From positions 62,001 to 126,000 of the forward strand of contig NZ_KK211277.1 in assembly GCF_000621445.1 (NCBI RefSeq): a stretch of DNA of 64,000 nt, written 5' to 3'. The DNA comes from Alkalihalobacillus bogoriensis ATCC BAA-922 (lineage in GTDB: Bacteria; Bacillota; Bacilli; Bacillales; Bacillaceae_F). Made by a program: the position numbers and the translations under genes. Under the pieces are notes generated by a model. That model searched no databases. It saw nothing but the letters and a program-made list of their open reading frames with translations, and had not been told where the DNA came from. This document shows, piece by piece, positions 47,331 to 56,275 of the stretch. Position 1 is the first letter of the stretch. Each line of letters opens with the position of its first letter.

Positions 47331-48383
47331 TTATTCTTTTCCTGACAATAAATCTGTAAATTCTTCTGGTTCACCCGCGGGTTCAACTAATATTTCACCA
47401 TCAAGGCCAAAGTGTGCTCGAATTTGATTTTCAATCGTTTCTGTGATCGATTCATTTTCTTTTAAAAACTGTTTTGCGTTTTCACGGCCTTGCCCTAATC
47501 GTTCTTCATTAAATGAATACCATGCTCCACTTTTTTGAACGATATCAAGTTCAGACCCTATATCTAAAATAGAACCTTCTCGTGAAATTCCTTCTCCATA
47601 CATAATATCAACTTCAGCTGTTTTAAACGGAGGAGCGACTTTGTTTTTAACAACTTTAATTTTTGTTTTACTTCCGACCATATCATTACCTTGCTTAAGT
47701 GTTTCTGCACGACGAACTTCTAGGCGAACAGAAGAATAGAATTTTAAAGCACGACCACCTGGTGTTGTTTCAGGATTACCAAACATAACCCCTACTTTTT
47801 CACGAATTTGGTTAATGAAAATTGCCAATGTTTTCGATTTACTGATTGCACCTGAAAGTTTTCTTAACGCTTGAGACATTAATCGGGCTTGTAAACCTAC
47901 ATGACTATCTCCCATTTCCCCTTCGATTTCCGCTTTCGGCACTAATGCTGCTACACTATCAATGACAATAATATCGACTGCTCCACTTCGTACTAATGCT
48001 TCTGCGATTTCAAGAGCTTGTTCTCCTGTATCTGGTTGAGATAAAAGTAATTCGTCAATATTTACTCCTAATTTTTGTGCATAAACAGGATCAAGTGCAT
48101 GCTCAGCATCAATAAATGCCGCTTGCCCACCGTTTCTTTGTGTTTCCGCAATGGCATGAAGCGCAACCGTTGTTTTACCCGATGATTCTGGACCGTATAC
48201 TTCAATAATTCGGCCACGTGGATATCCACCAACACCTAGTGCAATGTCTAAAGCTAATGCTCCACTAGACATTGTAGAAACACGTTGATCCGCATGTTCC
48301 CCAAGCTTCATTATCGAACCTTTTCCAAATTGCTTTTCTATTTGTCGAAGTGCCATATCTAATGCGGCTTTGCGATCACTCAT
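47331..48383 (-). CDS. recA: Recombinase RecA
   Basis: 350 aa. Forms filaments on single-stranded DNA, drives strand exchange and triggers LexA cleavage. Walker A is [14 protein letters not shown], Walker B is [20 protein letters not shown], and loop L2 region includes [20 protein letters not shown]. The acidic C-terminus is present. LexA box and promoter lie upstream. Confidence 0.99.
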   Translation of the reverse strand: MSDRKAALDMALRQIEKQFGKGSIMKLGEHADQRVSTMSSGALALDIALGVGGYPRGRIIEVYGPESSGKTTVALHAIAETQRNGGQAAFIDAEHALDPVYAQKLGVNIDELLLSQPDTGEQALEIAEALVRSGAVDIIVIDSVAALVPKAEIEGEMGDSHVGLQARLMSQALRKLSGAISKSKTLAIFINQIREKVGVMFGNPETTPGGRALKFYSSVRLEVRRAETLKQGNDMVGSKTKIKVVKNKVAPPFKTAEVDIMYGEGISREGSILDIGSELDIVQKSGAWYSFNEERLGQGRENAKQFLKENESITETIENQIRAHFGLDGEILVEPAGEPEEFTDLLSGKE

Positions 48384-48449
48384 TTATATCTCTCCTCTAT
48401 TTTTTCTTGCTATCTAGCAAGCAGGTATAATCTTTTTTTAACTTTCTCT

Positions 48450-48501
48450 ATCATACATCGTTTTCGTCATTTTGCCAATAGTTTTTACGAACATTTATTC
48501 G
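48450..48501 (-). promoter_or_regulatory. recA promoter and LexA box
   Basis: Minus strand TTGGCA (48473-48478), 17-base spacer, TATGAT (48450-48455). CGAACATTTATTCG on the plus strand at 48488-48501 matches 12 of 14 positions of the B. subtilis LexA consensus and lies 10 bases upstream of the -35. Confidence 0.8.
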
Positions 48502-48628
48502 TATTTTTAAAGAAAAAAGTAAAACGTTGTCCATGTCAAAACGTTTATGGATGAAATAAAGAAAACCTGAGGGCATCTTTTCATTCAAGCGAAGTGTATG
48601 ATGAAACAACAAACACATCCCATGTCCC

Positions 48629-48841
48629 ATTTTTGCGGTCAGAGCAGCCGTTATTTGTGAACATGATACGGGTTTCCGTTTTTTAGCGGCCGCCGGAGCG
48701 CTTATTCACGCAAAAGCCACTCTATTCCTAGCGATATATTATGATTAACTGCTCCAGTGTCCGCCAACGTTCCAAACGCTAGCCATGTTCACAGATAACG
48801 GTTTTCCTGGCCGCTTACTTACCATAATCAACAAAATTGCT
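48629..48841. repeat. Structured dispersed repeat, copy 2 (about 213 bp)
   Basis: Second copy of the element at 38537-38752, same orientation. The outer stem is kept: CCGTTATTTGTGAACAT (48648-48664) pairs with ATGTTCACAGATAACGG (48785-48801), the one change giving a G-T pair. The inner stem is more eroded (GGAGC/GCTCC core remains). Confidence 0.9.
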
Positions 48842-48983
48842 AACGCGATAAACCCGCCCAAGTGTTGATTGATTCACTTGGGTCTTTTCTTTCAAACGAA
48901 GTGCGGAGCCCTGCCCGCTTTTGATAGTGAACCACAAGTGCTCTTCTTGGGGTGAAACGCGCAGGGGCGCAGCCTTCGCTCTT

Positions 48984-49036
48984 CTTGAATAAGCTTTCAA
49001 AGCTTCGCTGCTAGACCAAAAATTTTATACTTTCTC
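48984..49036. repeat. Short dispersed repeat, copy 2 (about 50 bp)
   Basis: CTTGAATAAGCTTTC...GCTAGACCAAAAA...TACTTTCTCAT. Aligns with 45308-45360. It lies just beyond the helicase terminator. The stretch 48884-48983 before it is unusually GC-rich for this genome and holds no supported gene. Confidence 0.6.
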
Positions 49037-49050
49037 ATCTTTCAAAAAAA

Positions 49051-49082
49051 AAAGAGAGCCAGGTAGACTTTCTTCTACCTGG
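49051..49082 (-). terminator. Terminator of the helicase operon
   Basis: Perfect 9-bp stem CCAGGTAGA / TCTACCTGG, six-base loop, followed on the minus strand by CTCTCTTTTTTTT. Confidence 0.88.
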
Positions 49083-49089
49083 ACTGTCT

Positions 49090-50691
49090 TTACTTATTAA
49101 ACGAGCGAGGTTCACGCTTCGGTCTTGGCTTAGCAGGTTCAAGATTAATTCTTGCTCCATTGATTCTTGAATGACGAAGGGCTTCATAAACAAACGGGGC
49201 CACTTCTTCAGGTACTTCTACAAACGTAAATTTATCAAAAATATCAATTCGACCAATAGCTTTTCCAGGAATTCCTACAAGCTCTGCAATTTCATCCACT
49301 AATATTTTCGGACTCATATTCACATTTTTACCGACATTGATAAAGAACCTGACCATCCCTTTTGCGCCACCGGTTTCTCCGAAATTATAGCCATCATCTT
49401 CGCCGACCGCATCATTCACAAATGCAATTTTCATTAAAGCTGAAATAATTGATTGTGGAGAATGTTCTTCAAGGAGTTCATTTGTTAAATTTTGAAATAA
49501 TTCGTTATCTTGGCCTTCTACAATAGTGGCTTCAATTTGTTTCTTCCATGATCCTTGTTGTTTTTCAACAACTTCTTCAAACGTTGGAACATTAGAAGAA
49601 GGAATCGCCATTTTAATTTCTGCTTCAATAGATCGTAAGTGCTTCATTTCTCGCGGAGTGACAAGGGTTAAAGCTAATCCTTTACGACCCGCTCGTCCTG
49701 TACGTCCAATACGGTGAACATAACTCTCAGGATCTTGTGGAATATCATAGTTAATGACATGTGTTACATTATCCACATCAATTCCTCTAGCGGCAACATC
49801 TGTTGCGATTAAAAACTCAATCGTAGAATCGCGAAATTTCTTCATTACACTATCTCGTTGCATTTGCGTTAAATCACCATGAAGTCCATCCGCAATATAG
49901 CCTCTAGCTTGAAGTGCCTCTGTTAATTCTGCCACACCTTTTTTTGTACGGCAGAAAAGAATACCGAGCTCAATTTCCTCACTGTCGATAATCCGACAAA
50001 GCGAGTCAAGCTTATTTCGTTCTAACACTTTATAATACACTTGGTCAATAGAAGGAGCCGTTACTTCACCACGATTGATGGAAACGACATCTGGATTTTG
50101 CATGTACTTATAAGATAATTTTTTGATAGGTGGTGGCATTGTCGCAGAAAATAACAATGTCTGCCTTTCACCTTTTGCTTGTTTTAAAATAGCCTCAATA
50201 TCATCAATAAAACCCATATCAAGCATTTCATCCGCTTCATCCAAAACTGCGGTATGAATTCGATCCAATTTCAATGTCTTTCTTCTTATGTGGTCCATAA
50301 TTCGTCCAGGTGTCCCAATGACAACATGAACGCCTTGCTTTAGTGCTTTAATTTGATGACCAATGGATTGACCACCATAAATCGGAAGAGTACGAATCTT
50401 TTTGTATTTTGATAATTTTTGAAGTTCCCCAGATACTTGAATAGCCAATTCACGGGTTGGCGTTAAAATGATCGCCTGAATAAACTGGTCTTCTTCTTTC
50501 ACTTTTTCAATAACAGGAATCCCAAATGCTGCGGTTTTCCCTGTCCCAGTTTGAGCTTGTCCGATGACATCTCCACCTTTTAAAATTAACGGGATGGCTT
50601 TTTCCTGTATAGGAGAAGGTTCTTCAAATCCCATATCCTTAATGGCTTTCATCACTACATCCGATATTTCAAACGAAGTAAAATAACTCAT
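49090..50691 (-). CDS. DEAD-box RNA helicase with DbpA-type RNA-binding domain
   Basis: 533 aa. Helicase core 1-370: Q motif FEEPSPIQEKAIPLIL, motif I AQTGTGKTAAFG, motif II VLDEADEMLDMG, motif III SAT, motif VI HRIGRTGRAGRKG. The C-terminal 75 or so residues (MVRFFINVGKNVNMSPKILV) form a DbpA-type RNA-recognition fold with a basic tail. This is the DeaD/CshA class used in ribosome assembly and cold response. Which B. subtilis paralogue it matches is unclear. It lies between recA and cinA, which are neighbours in B. subtilis. Confidence 0.93.
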   Translation of the reverse strand: MSYFTSFEISDVVMKAIKDMGFEEPSPIQEKAIPLILKGGDVIGQAQTGTGKTAAFGIPVIEKVKEEDQFIQAIILTPTRELAIQVSGELQKLSKYKKIRTLPIYGGQSIGHQIKALKQGVHVVIGTPGRIMDHIRRKTLKLDRIHTAVLDEADEMLDMGFIDDIEAILKQAKGERQTLLFSATMPPPIKKLSYKYMQNPDVVSINRGEVTAPSIDQVYYKVLERNKLDSLCRIIDSEEIELGILFCRTKKGVAELTEALQARGYIADGLHGDLTQMQRDSVMKKFRDSTIEFLIATDVAARGIDVDNVTHVINYDIPQDPESYVHRIGRTGRAGRKGLALTLVTPREMKHLRSIEAEIKMAIPSSNVPTFEEVVEKQQGSWKKQIEATIVEGQDNELFQNLTNELLEEHSPQSIISALMKIAFVNDAVGEDDGYNFGETGGAKGMVRFFINVGKNVNMSPKILVDEIAELVGIPGKAIGRIDIFDKFTFVEVPEEVAPFVYEALRHSRINGARINLEPAKPRPKREPRSFNK

Positions 50692-50697
50692 TTTTGT

Positions 50698-51939
50698 TTA
50701 ATTCCACCTTTTCATTTCTTTCAACAAATAATAAAATCCATAGTTCACAGCTCGATTTCTTATTTGTTGGCGAGTGCCGGACAAATGCAAAGGATAAACA
50801 TTATTAGTTGTCTCAGTTGAAATACCAATAAAAACGGTTCCTACTTCTACACCATCTTGTTTGTCTGGACCAGCTACTCCTGTAAAGCTGATTCCTATAT
50901 TTGCTTTGCCCATTGTTCTAATTTGTTTTGCCATTTCTAACGCTACTTGTTCACTAACAACACCATATTGTTGTATCATCTGTTCTGAAACTCCGAGCAG
51001 ACTTTTTTTACAGTCTGTTGCATAACTTACAATGCCTCCACGGTAATATCGGGATGCCCCAGCTAAAGATGTTAATTGTTCACTGCACCGTCCACCTGTT
51101 AAGCTTTCAGCACATGCTATTGTTGCTGAATGTTGTACTAGTTCTTTCACAACTTCTTGCAGTAATGACGTTTCATCATATCCATAAAAAAAGGAGCCTA
51201 CTCTAGCATTAATTTCAGTTTCTACTTCATCAAGCATCGATTCTCTCGTTTTTTGGTCATGATGCTTTACGGTTAACCGTAATGTTACTTCACCGTCTCC
51301 AGCTAATGGAGCAATCGTTGGATTAGACTGTTTCTCAATAATATCAACTAAGTCTGATTCTAACTGAGATTCCCCAATGCCAAAATAACGAAGGACACGC
51401 GATTGAATCGGAATAATTTCATCAATATATTTCATTAAATAATTCGTTCCCGCATGTAAAAACATTGGTTTAAGTTCGTTGGGAGGACCTGGAAATAACA
51501 AATAATGAGTATTATCAACTTTAAAAGCCATTCCTGGTGCTAATCCCGTATGATTTTCTAGCACGACCGAATCTTCAATGACAATCGCTTGTTTTTTATT
51601 ATTTTCGGACATCGTTTTTTTTCTAACTTTAAAGAAATTTTCAATGAATTGAAGAGAAGTTTCGTCATATACTAAATTTCTTTTCACTACTTTAGCGACG
51701 ATTTCTTTTGTTAAATCATCTTTTGTCGGTCCTAAACCACCAGTGAAAATAATGACATCAGAACGCTGTTGAGCTGTTTCAATAACATGAAGCAGTCTTT
51801 TTTCATTATCTCCAACAACAGTATGATAATAGACATTAATTCCTAAATCCGCAAGTTCCTTCGATAGAAACGTGGCGTTTGTATTTGTGATTTGACCAAG
51901 TAATAACTCTGAACCAACAGCAATAATTTCAGCGTTCAT
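50698..51939 (-). CDS. cinA: CinA-family protein
   Basis: 413 aa. An N-terminal molybdopterin-binding-like domain (VGSELLLGQITNTNATFLSK, FTGGLGPTKDDLTKEI) and a C-terminal CinA domain with ESLTGGRCSEQLTSLAGAS and ISFTGVAGPD. The family includes NMN amidohydrolases and competence-linked CinA of streptococci. In Bacillus it is next to recA; here the helicase intervenes, six bases downstream. Confidence 0.95.
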   Translation of the reverse strand: MNAEIIAVGSELLLGQITNTNATFLSKELADLGINVYYHTVVGDNEKRLLHVIETAQQRSDVIIFTGGLGPTKDDLTKEIVAKVVKRNLVYDETSLQFIENFFKVRKKTMSENNKKQAIVIEDSVVLENHTGLAPGMAFKVDNTHYLLFPGPPNELKPMFLHAGTNYLMKYIDEIIPIQSRVLRYFGIGESQLESDLVDIIEKQSNPTIAPLAGDGEVTLRLTVKHHDQKTRESMLDEVETEINARVGSFFYGYDETSLLQEVVKELVQHSATIACAESLTGGRCSEQLTSLAGASRYYRGGIVSYATDCKKSLLGVSEQMIQQYGVVSEQVALEMAKQIRTMGKANIGISFTGVAGPDKQDGVEVGTVFIGISTETTNNVYPLHLSGTRQQIRNRAVNYGFYYLLKEMKRWN

Positions 51940-51978
51940 CCTTCACCTCTACGCTTTTATGTTGACATATTTTCCAAT

Positions 51979-52560
51979 TTACGATTTTTTGGCAAACAAT
52001 ATATGCTTGTTTTTAATGAAATAATCAATACCAGAAATAATGGTTAATATGGTAGCCACCCATACCATAATTGAAGCAAACGGAATCGAAAAAGCTTGAA
52101 ACGGAAAGTTATGTAACATCAAGGCTGAAATGGCGATAATTTGAAACACCGTTTTTAATTTTCCAAGCGAACTCGCTGCAATCACTGACCCATCTGCTGC
52201 TGCTACAAGTCGTATACCCGTAACCGCAAATTCACGACTTATAATGACAATGGCTATCCATGCAGCAATCATTTGCAACTCTACTAAAGAGATTAAAGCA
52301 GCAGTAATTAAAAGCTTATCTGCTAGTGGATCTAAAAACTTCCCTAGGTTTGTAACAAGCTGATAACGGCGTGCATAATAACCATCCAACCAATCAGTAG
52401 CCGCAGCAATGATAAAGACAATCGCTGCAATCAAGTGTTCAATTGGAATGTCCACACCTACTAATTTGATGTTTCCCATTTGAAATGGCACAAGCAAAAA
52501 CACCATAAAAATAGGAATTAAAAAGATTCTTGAGATTGTAATTTGATTTGGAACGTTCAC
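51979..52560 (-). CDS. pgsA: Phosphatidylglycerophosphate synthase
   Basis: 193 aa integral membrane enzyme that condenses CDP-diacylglycerol with glycerol-3-phosphate. The CDP-alcohol phosphotransferase motif is complete (ATDWLDGYYARRYQ then GKFLDPLADKLL). Several hydrophobic helices follow. Conserved order rodZ-(yajQ)-pgsA-cinA. Confidence 0.97.
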   Translation of the reverse strand: MNVPNQITISRIFLIPIFMVFLLVPFQMGNIKLVGVDIPIEHLIAAIVFIIAAATDWLDGYYARRYQLVTNLGKFLDPLADKLLITAALISLVELQMIAAWIAIVIISREFAVTGIRLVAAADGSVIAASSLGKLKTVFQIIAISALMLHNFPFQAFSIPFASIMVWVATILTIISGIDYFIKNKHILFAKKS

Positions 52561-52594
52561 GTAGGGTCCCCCTATAACAAAATACAGTGATGAA

Positions 52595-53089
52595 CTATCG
52601 CATATTTACAAATTGAACTGGGAAGTCCAAGTCTAATCCTTTGACCATTTGAATCACTTCTTGAAGGTCATTAATACTTTTTGCAGATACACGGATTTGC
52701 TCATTTTGGATTTGCGCTTTTACTTTTAGTTTTGAATTCTTGATAGCTGTTGTAATTTTTTTTGCTCGCTCACTACTAATCCCAGACACTAATGTAGCTA
52801 CTTGTCTAACAGTACCACCAGAGGCTTTTTCAATTTTACCAAAGTTCAATACTTTTTGCGACAAATCACGCTTAATAAACTTGCCTTTTAATATATCAAT
52901 GACACTTTCAAGCTTATACTCATCGTCAGAAATAATGGTTATCTTTTCTTTATCTGTTCTTTCGATTGAACTTTTTGACCCTTTAAAATCATAACGAGTC
53001 ACAATTTCTTTCAAAGCTTGACTAATGGCATTGTCGACCTCTTGTATATTTACCTCTGAAACAATATCAAAGGAATGTTCTTTCGACAT
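52595..53089 (-). CDS. yajQ: YajQ-family nucleotide-binding protein
   Basis: 164 aa, cytoplasmic. Family sequence is plain from [32 protein letters not shown] and [13 protein letters not shown]. Members bind c-di-GMP or tRNA/nucleotides; the role in Bacillus is unknown. Start at 53089 follows AGGGGG. It sits between rodZ and pgsA, which adjoin in B. subtilis; the B. subtilis homologue (yitK) lies elsewhere. Confidence 0.92.
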   Translation of the reverse strand: MSKEHSFDIVSEVNIQEVDNAISQALKEIVTRYDFKGSKSSIERTDKEKITIISDDEYKLESVIDILKGKFIKRDLSQKVLNFGKIEKASGGTVRQVATLVSGISSERAKKITTAIKNSKLKVKAQIQNEQIRVSAKSINDLQEVIQMVKGLDLDFPVQFVNMR

Positions 53090-53185
53090 AAGCAAAAACC
53101 CCCTTAATTTTTTTGTGTTAGGAAATCAATGTCAACGTATTAATATTGTACCATATGAAACAAAAAAGTAATAAATCTACAACAA

Positions 53186-53207
53186 AAAGGCCTCTCAAGA
53201 GGCCTTT
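53186..53207 (-). terminator. Terminator of the ymfK-rodZ group
   Basis: Nine-bp stem AAAGGCCTC / GAGGCCTTT, four-base loop, T run on the minus strand; nine bases past the rodZ stop. Confidence 0.88.
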
Positions 53208-53215
53208 ATCGAAAG

Positions 53216-54130
53216 TTAACTTGTTGGCTCAAAAGAGATCGTCACTTTTTGGTGAACCGTTTTGTTTGGGTCTTGTGGAAATTCAAATTCTTCACCATTA
53301 ATGATTAAAGTGACAAAGCGTGAATCACCAAAATTAAATTCAATTTCTTCTTCTCCAGTGAAATCGTAATTTAATTCATCACCATCATTAGCTTCTTGAC
53401 CATAAAAGCTTTTCCCTTTTGTATTTTTTATACCGACGTAACTTCTACCTGAAAACGAAATATCCACCTCAAATTGTTCTGTATCACTTAAGGCAAAGAA
53501 TGTATTGTTTCCTCTTGTCTCTCCTTGAACTAGCACTTGTTCTTCTTCGGCCTCTGGCTCATTCTCCTCAACAGGTTCTTCGTCCTCAACAGGCTCTTCG
53601 TCTTGTGCCGATTCTAGTTCTTCTTCAGGTTCTTCTTCAGGTTCTTCATCAATGGTTGGGGAAACTTCAATTAATGTATTTTCATTTGCTGGAGGTTCTT
53701 CTCCTTCTGCTGCTCCGTCACTACCGTTTTCTTGAAGTAATAACCATACAGCTGAACCAATGACTACTAAAAAAACAACAGCCATTAATGTTGGCATTAT
53801 TTTTGCAAATTTTGAACGGTGTGTTGCAACTGGTCGTCGTTTCGTTGTAGCGGTCCGTTCTGCACGAGAAGGAAGTTCTTTTACTTCTCGACTAGGGTTC
53901 GGGAGTTCACTTTGATATTGCTCAAATATTTCATCAGGATTCAAACCAACTGCTTCAGAATAACTTTTTACGAAAGCGCGGGCGTAAAATTTCCCTGGTA
54001 ATGCATCAAAACGACCTTCCTCAATCGCAGCTAAATACCGCCTTTGGATTTTCGTTGACTTCTGCAAGTCATCTAAAGACATTCCCTTTTCTTCTCTACT
54101 CTCTTTTAAACGTTGACCTAATTCTGACAT
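53216..54130 (-). CDS. rodZ: RodZ-family cell-shape protein (YmfM)
   Basis: 304 aa. N-terminal helix-turn-helix (LKESREEKGMSLDDLQKSTK), one membrane helix near residues 112-130 (IMPTLMAVVFLVVIGSAVWL), a very acidic linker with repeated EEPEEE and DEEPVE units, and a C-terminal DUF4115 domain (ISFSGRSYVGIKNTKGKSFY). RodZ couples MreB to the elongation machinery. ATG at 54130 follows GGTAGGTG; a longer reading adds three residues. Confidence 0.94.
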   Translation of the reverse strand: MSELGQRLKESREEKGMSLDDLQKSTKIQRRYLAAIEEGRFDALPGKFYARAFVKSYSEAVGLNPDEIFEQYQSELPNPSREVKELPSRAERTATTKRRPVATHRSKFAKIMPTLMAVVFLVVIGSAVWLLLQENGSDGAAEGEEPPANENTLIEVSPTIDEEPEEEPEEELESAQDEEPVEDEEPVEENEPEAEEEQVLVQGETRGNNTFFALSDTEQFEVDISFSGRSYVGIKNTKGKSFYGQEANDGDELNYDFTGEEEIEFNFGDSRFVTLIINGEEFEFPQDPNKTVHQKVTISFEPTS

Positions 54131-54149
54131 TGTAAACACCTACCAACTT

Positions 54150-54917
54150 TTAACTAATGTCAAATGAAGAAAATCCTGATTCCACAATATCATATGATAT
54201 TTCTTCATTCTCATCGTTTCTTAATTCAATAATGCAATCAAAATCATCCATCGTAAATTCTGTTTCTCTCACAAAAATATCAGGATGTTCGACCACCTTC
54301 ACTACAGGGTGATTCATAATATCCTCAACTAATTTCCGATGCTTCTCTGTTGCTCTCATCGTTGATACAATTCCGTCAATAATGTAAATATGATTTCCAC
54401 TTAACTCATCTTCTGCAAGTTGACTTCGTATTGTTTGCCTTAATAAGGTGGAAGATAAAAATGACCACCGCTTATTTGCACATACACTAGCGGCTACAAC
54501 TGATTCCGTTTTCCCAACCCGCGGCATCCCACGTATGCCAACTAAATAATGCTGGTTTTTTTTAAAAAGTTCTGCCATAAAATCAACAAGCAATCCTAAT
54601 TCGTCCCGAACAAACCGAAACGTTTTTTTATCGTCTGCATCTCTTTCAATATAACGTCCATGACGAATTGCTAAACGATCACGGACTTTCGGTTCACGCA
54701 ATTTTGTTACAGTAATATTATCAATCGTTTCAAGAATTCCTTTAAACCGTTTGATTTGGTCATCACTATTGCTGCGAATTAGCATCCCTCTTCGTTTATC
54801 CTCTACCCCATTTATTGTAACAATATTAATGGAGAGCATACCTAGTAATGAAGAAATATCACCAAGTAAGCCTGGTCTGTTTTTATGAATTAAATATTCT
54901 AAGTACCATTCTTTCAT
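54150..54917 (-). CDS. ymfK: YmfK family (DUF3388), possible ACT-type domain
   Basis: 255 aa. The N-terminus (MKEWYLEYLIHKNRPGLLGD) looks like an ACT-type fold. A later GIRGMPRVGKTESVVAASVC contains a P-loop-like motif. Function unknown; the family sits upstream of rodZ in Bacillus. 19 bases separate it from rodZ. It has its own upstream region with a palindrome. Confidence 0.9.
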   Translation of the reverse strand: MKEWYLEYLIHKNRPGLLGDISSLLGMLSINIVTINGVEDKRRGMLIRSNSDDQIKRFKGILETIDNITVTKLREPKVRDRLAIRHGRYIERDADDKKTFRFVRDELGLLVDFMAELFKKNQHYLVGIRGMPRVGKTESVVAASVCANKRWSFLSSTLLRQTIRSQLAEDELSGNHIYIIDGIVSTMRATEKHRKLVEDIMNHPVVKVVEHPDIFVRETEFTMDDFDCIIELRNDENEEISYDIVESGFSSFDIS

Positions 54918-54959
54918 TTTTGCCCTCCCCTTTTGATTATAGTCTCCAAAAGGTAATAG

Positions 54960-54977
54960 ATATTACATATGTAATAT
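54960..54977. promoter_or_regulatory. 18-bp perfect palindrome upstream of ymfK
   Basis: ATATTACATATGTAATAT is its own reverse complement. It lies 43 bases upstream of the ymfK start. It may be an operator of an unidentified repressor, or chance in AT-rich sequence; the 55000-55150 stretch shows nothing else. Confidence 0.35.
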
Positions 54978-55168
54978 ACTTTATGTAAGCAAAAGACTAT
55001 TCAATATATTTTCTTTCATTTTACGCTATTTATATATTGATTAAAAGTAATTATTCCTTGTTTCTATATAATTTGACAAACTCCTACATAATTATGTAAT
55101 GAAATGTAAGAACGTAAAAAATAATGAAAGTCTACATTGTTCTTAAATATGCCTCGATTGTGTAAAAA

Positions 55169-55194
55169 AGAGTGTCGTTCAACCGACACTCTTC
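55169..55194 (-). terminator. Terminator of ymfJ
   Basis: Ten-bp stem AAGAGTGTCG / CGACACTCTT, six-base loop, T run on the minus strand. Confidence 0.9.
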
Positions 55195-55201
55195 TTCATC
55201 A

Positions 55202-55456
55202 TTAGTTACCTTCGTTTTGCACAAGTTTTACCATCATGTTGGCAATTGCGTGTTGTTCTTCTTCTGATGCAACATTCCAAAGTTGAGCTAAGACACGCTC
55301 TTGTTCGTTTTTAGGTTCCACTTGTTGCGCCAAATATTCACCAACTTGATAAGCAACATCATTAATAACATTTTGGTTCATTCCCTCTGCTTTCGCTTGG
55401 TGAAGTCTATCACCTAAGAAATCTTTCCACTGCTCCCAGTTATCTAAAACAGACAT
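55202..55456 (-). CDS. ymfJ: YmfJ (DUF3243)
   Basis: 84 aa helical protein. MSVLDNWEQWKDFLGDRLHQ and ASEEEQHAIANMMVKLVQNE match the DUF3243 family, always found between ymfI and ymfK in Bacillus. Function unknown. ATG follows AGGAGGTAACATAT. Confidence 0.94.
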   Translation of the reverse strand: MSVLDNWEQWKDFLGDRLHQAKAEGMNQNVINDVAYQVGEYLAQQVEPKNEQERVLAQLWNVASEEEQHAIANMMVKLVQNEGN

Positions 55457-55546
55457 ATATGTTACCTCCTTAAATTAGACTTCGCTTGTATTTTTCGTTG
55501 AAATGGATGAATTTATACTAATGATTTATCAAACATATAAACAAAA

Positions 55547-56272
55547 TTAACAAAACCATCCACCGTTTACCGAAATAATTTGACCATGAATATACGAAGC
55601 GTTTTCAGAAAGTAAAAACTGAACAACGTCTGCGACTTCCTCGGGTTTTCCAAGCCTTCCAAGGGGAATATCTTCTTGCATCAATCTTTTATCTTCATCC
55701 TTAAAAAATTGGAGCATTTTAGTCTCAATGGCACCTGGAGCCACTCCGTTCACGCGAATATTACTTGGGGCTAATTCTTTGGCTAACGCTTTAACGAAAG
55801 TATTTAGCCCCCCTTTTACAGCCGAATAAACAACTTCACAAGAAGCACCAGTTAATCCCCATATAGAAGAAATGACAAGAATGTCTCCTTGTTTTTGTTG
55901 TACCATTGGAGGTACAAGTGCTTTTGTTAATTGCATCGGTGATGTTAACTGTAGTTGTACCATTTTTGCAATGAAGTCATTGTCCATATCTGTTAGTAGT
56001 CCCACATAACTTTTGCCACTATTGTGAATGATTGTCGATGGAGGTGTGTCTAGTTGGGCTAACAGTGTAGGTACTCCAGAAGCTTCTGATAAATCAGCTT
56101 GCACTATCTTCACTTTCACTCCGAATAACTCACATTCTTTTTTTACGACCCTGGCATTTTCGATATTATTAAAATAGTGTACATACACATTTTTCCCACT
56201 TGCTGCTGTTTTTTTAGCAACAGCAGCACCGATTTCTCCACTTGCCCCTGTAATAAGAACCCATTCGTTCAA
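55547..56272 (-). CDS. ymfI: SDR-family reductase YmfI (EF-P modification)
   Basis: 241 aa. Rossmann motif TGASGEIGAAVAKK, Ser in VISSIWGLTG and catalytic YSAVK. In B. subtilis YmfI reduces the 5-aminopentanone group on elongation factor P; related to 3-oxoacyl-ACP reductases. Four bases separate it from ymfH. In B. subtilis it is in the same cluster. Confidence 0.9.
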   Translation of the reverse strand: MNEWVLITGASGEIGAAVAKKTAASGKNVYVHYFNNIENARVVKKECELFGVKVKIVQADLSEASGVPTLLAQLDTPPSTIIHNSGKSYVGLLTDMDNDFIAKMVQLQLTSPMQLTKALVPPMVQQKQGDILVISSIWGLTGASCEVVYSAVKGGLNTFVKALAKELAPSNIRVNGVAPGAIETKMLQFFKDEDKRLMQEDIPLGRLGKPEEVADVVQFLLSENASYIHGQIISVNGGWFC

Positions 56273-56275
56273 CGT

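Noticed and set aside
48815-49000. Minus-strand open frame of 61 codons near the second structured repeat
   Set aside because: Overlaps repeat and GC-rich patch, no ribosome site, no recognisable sequence.
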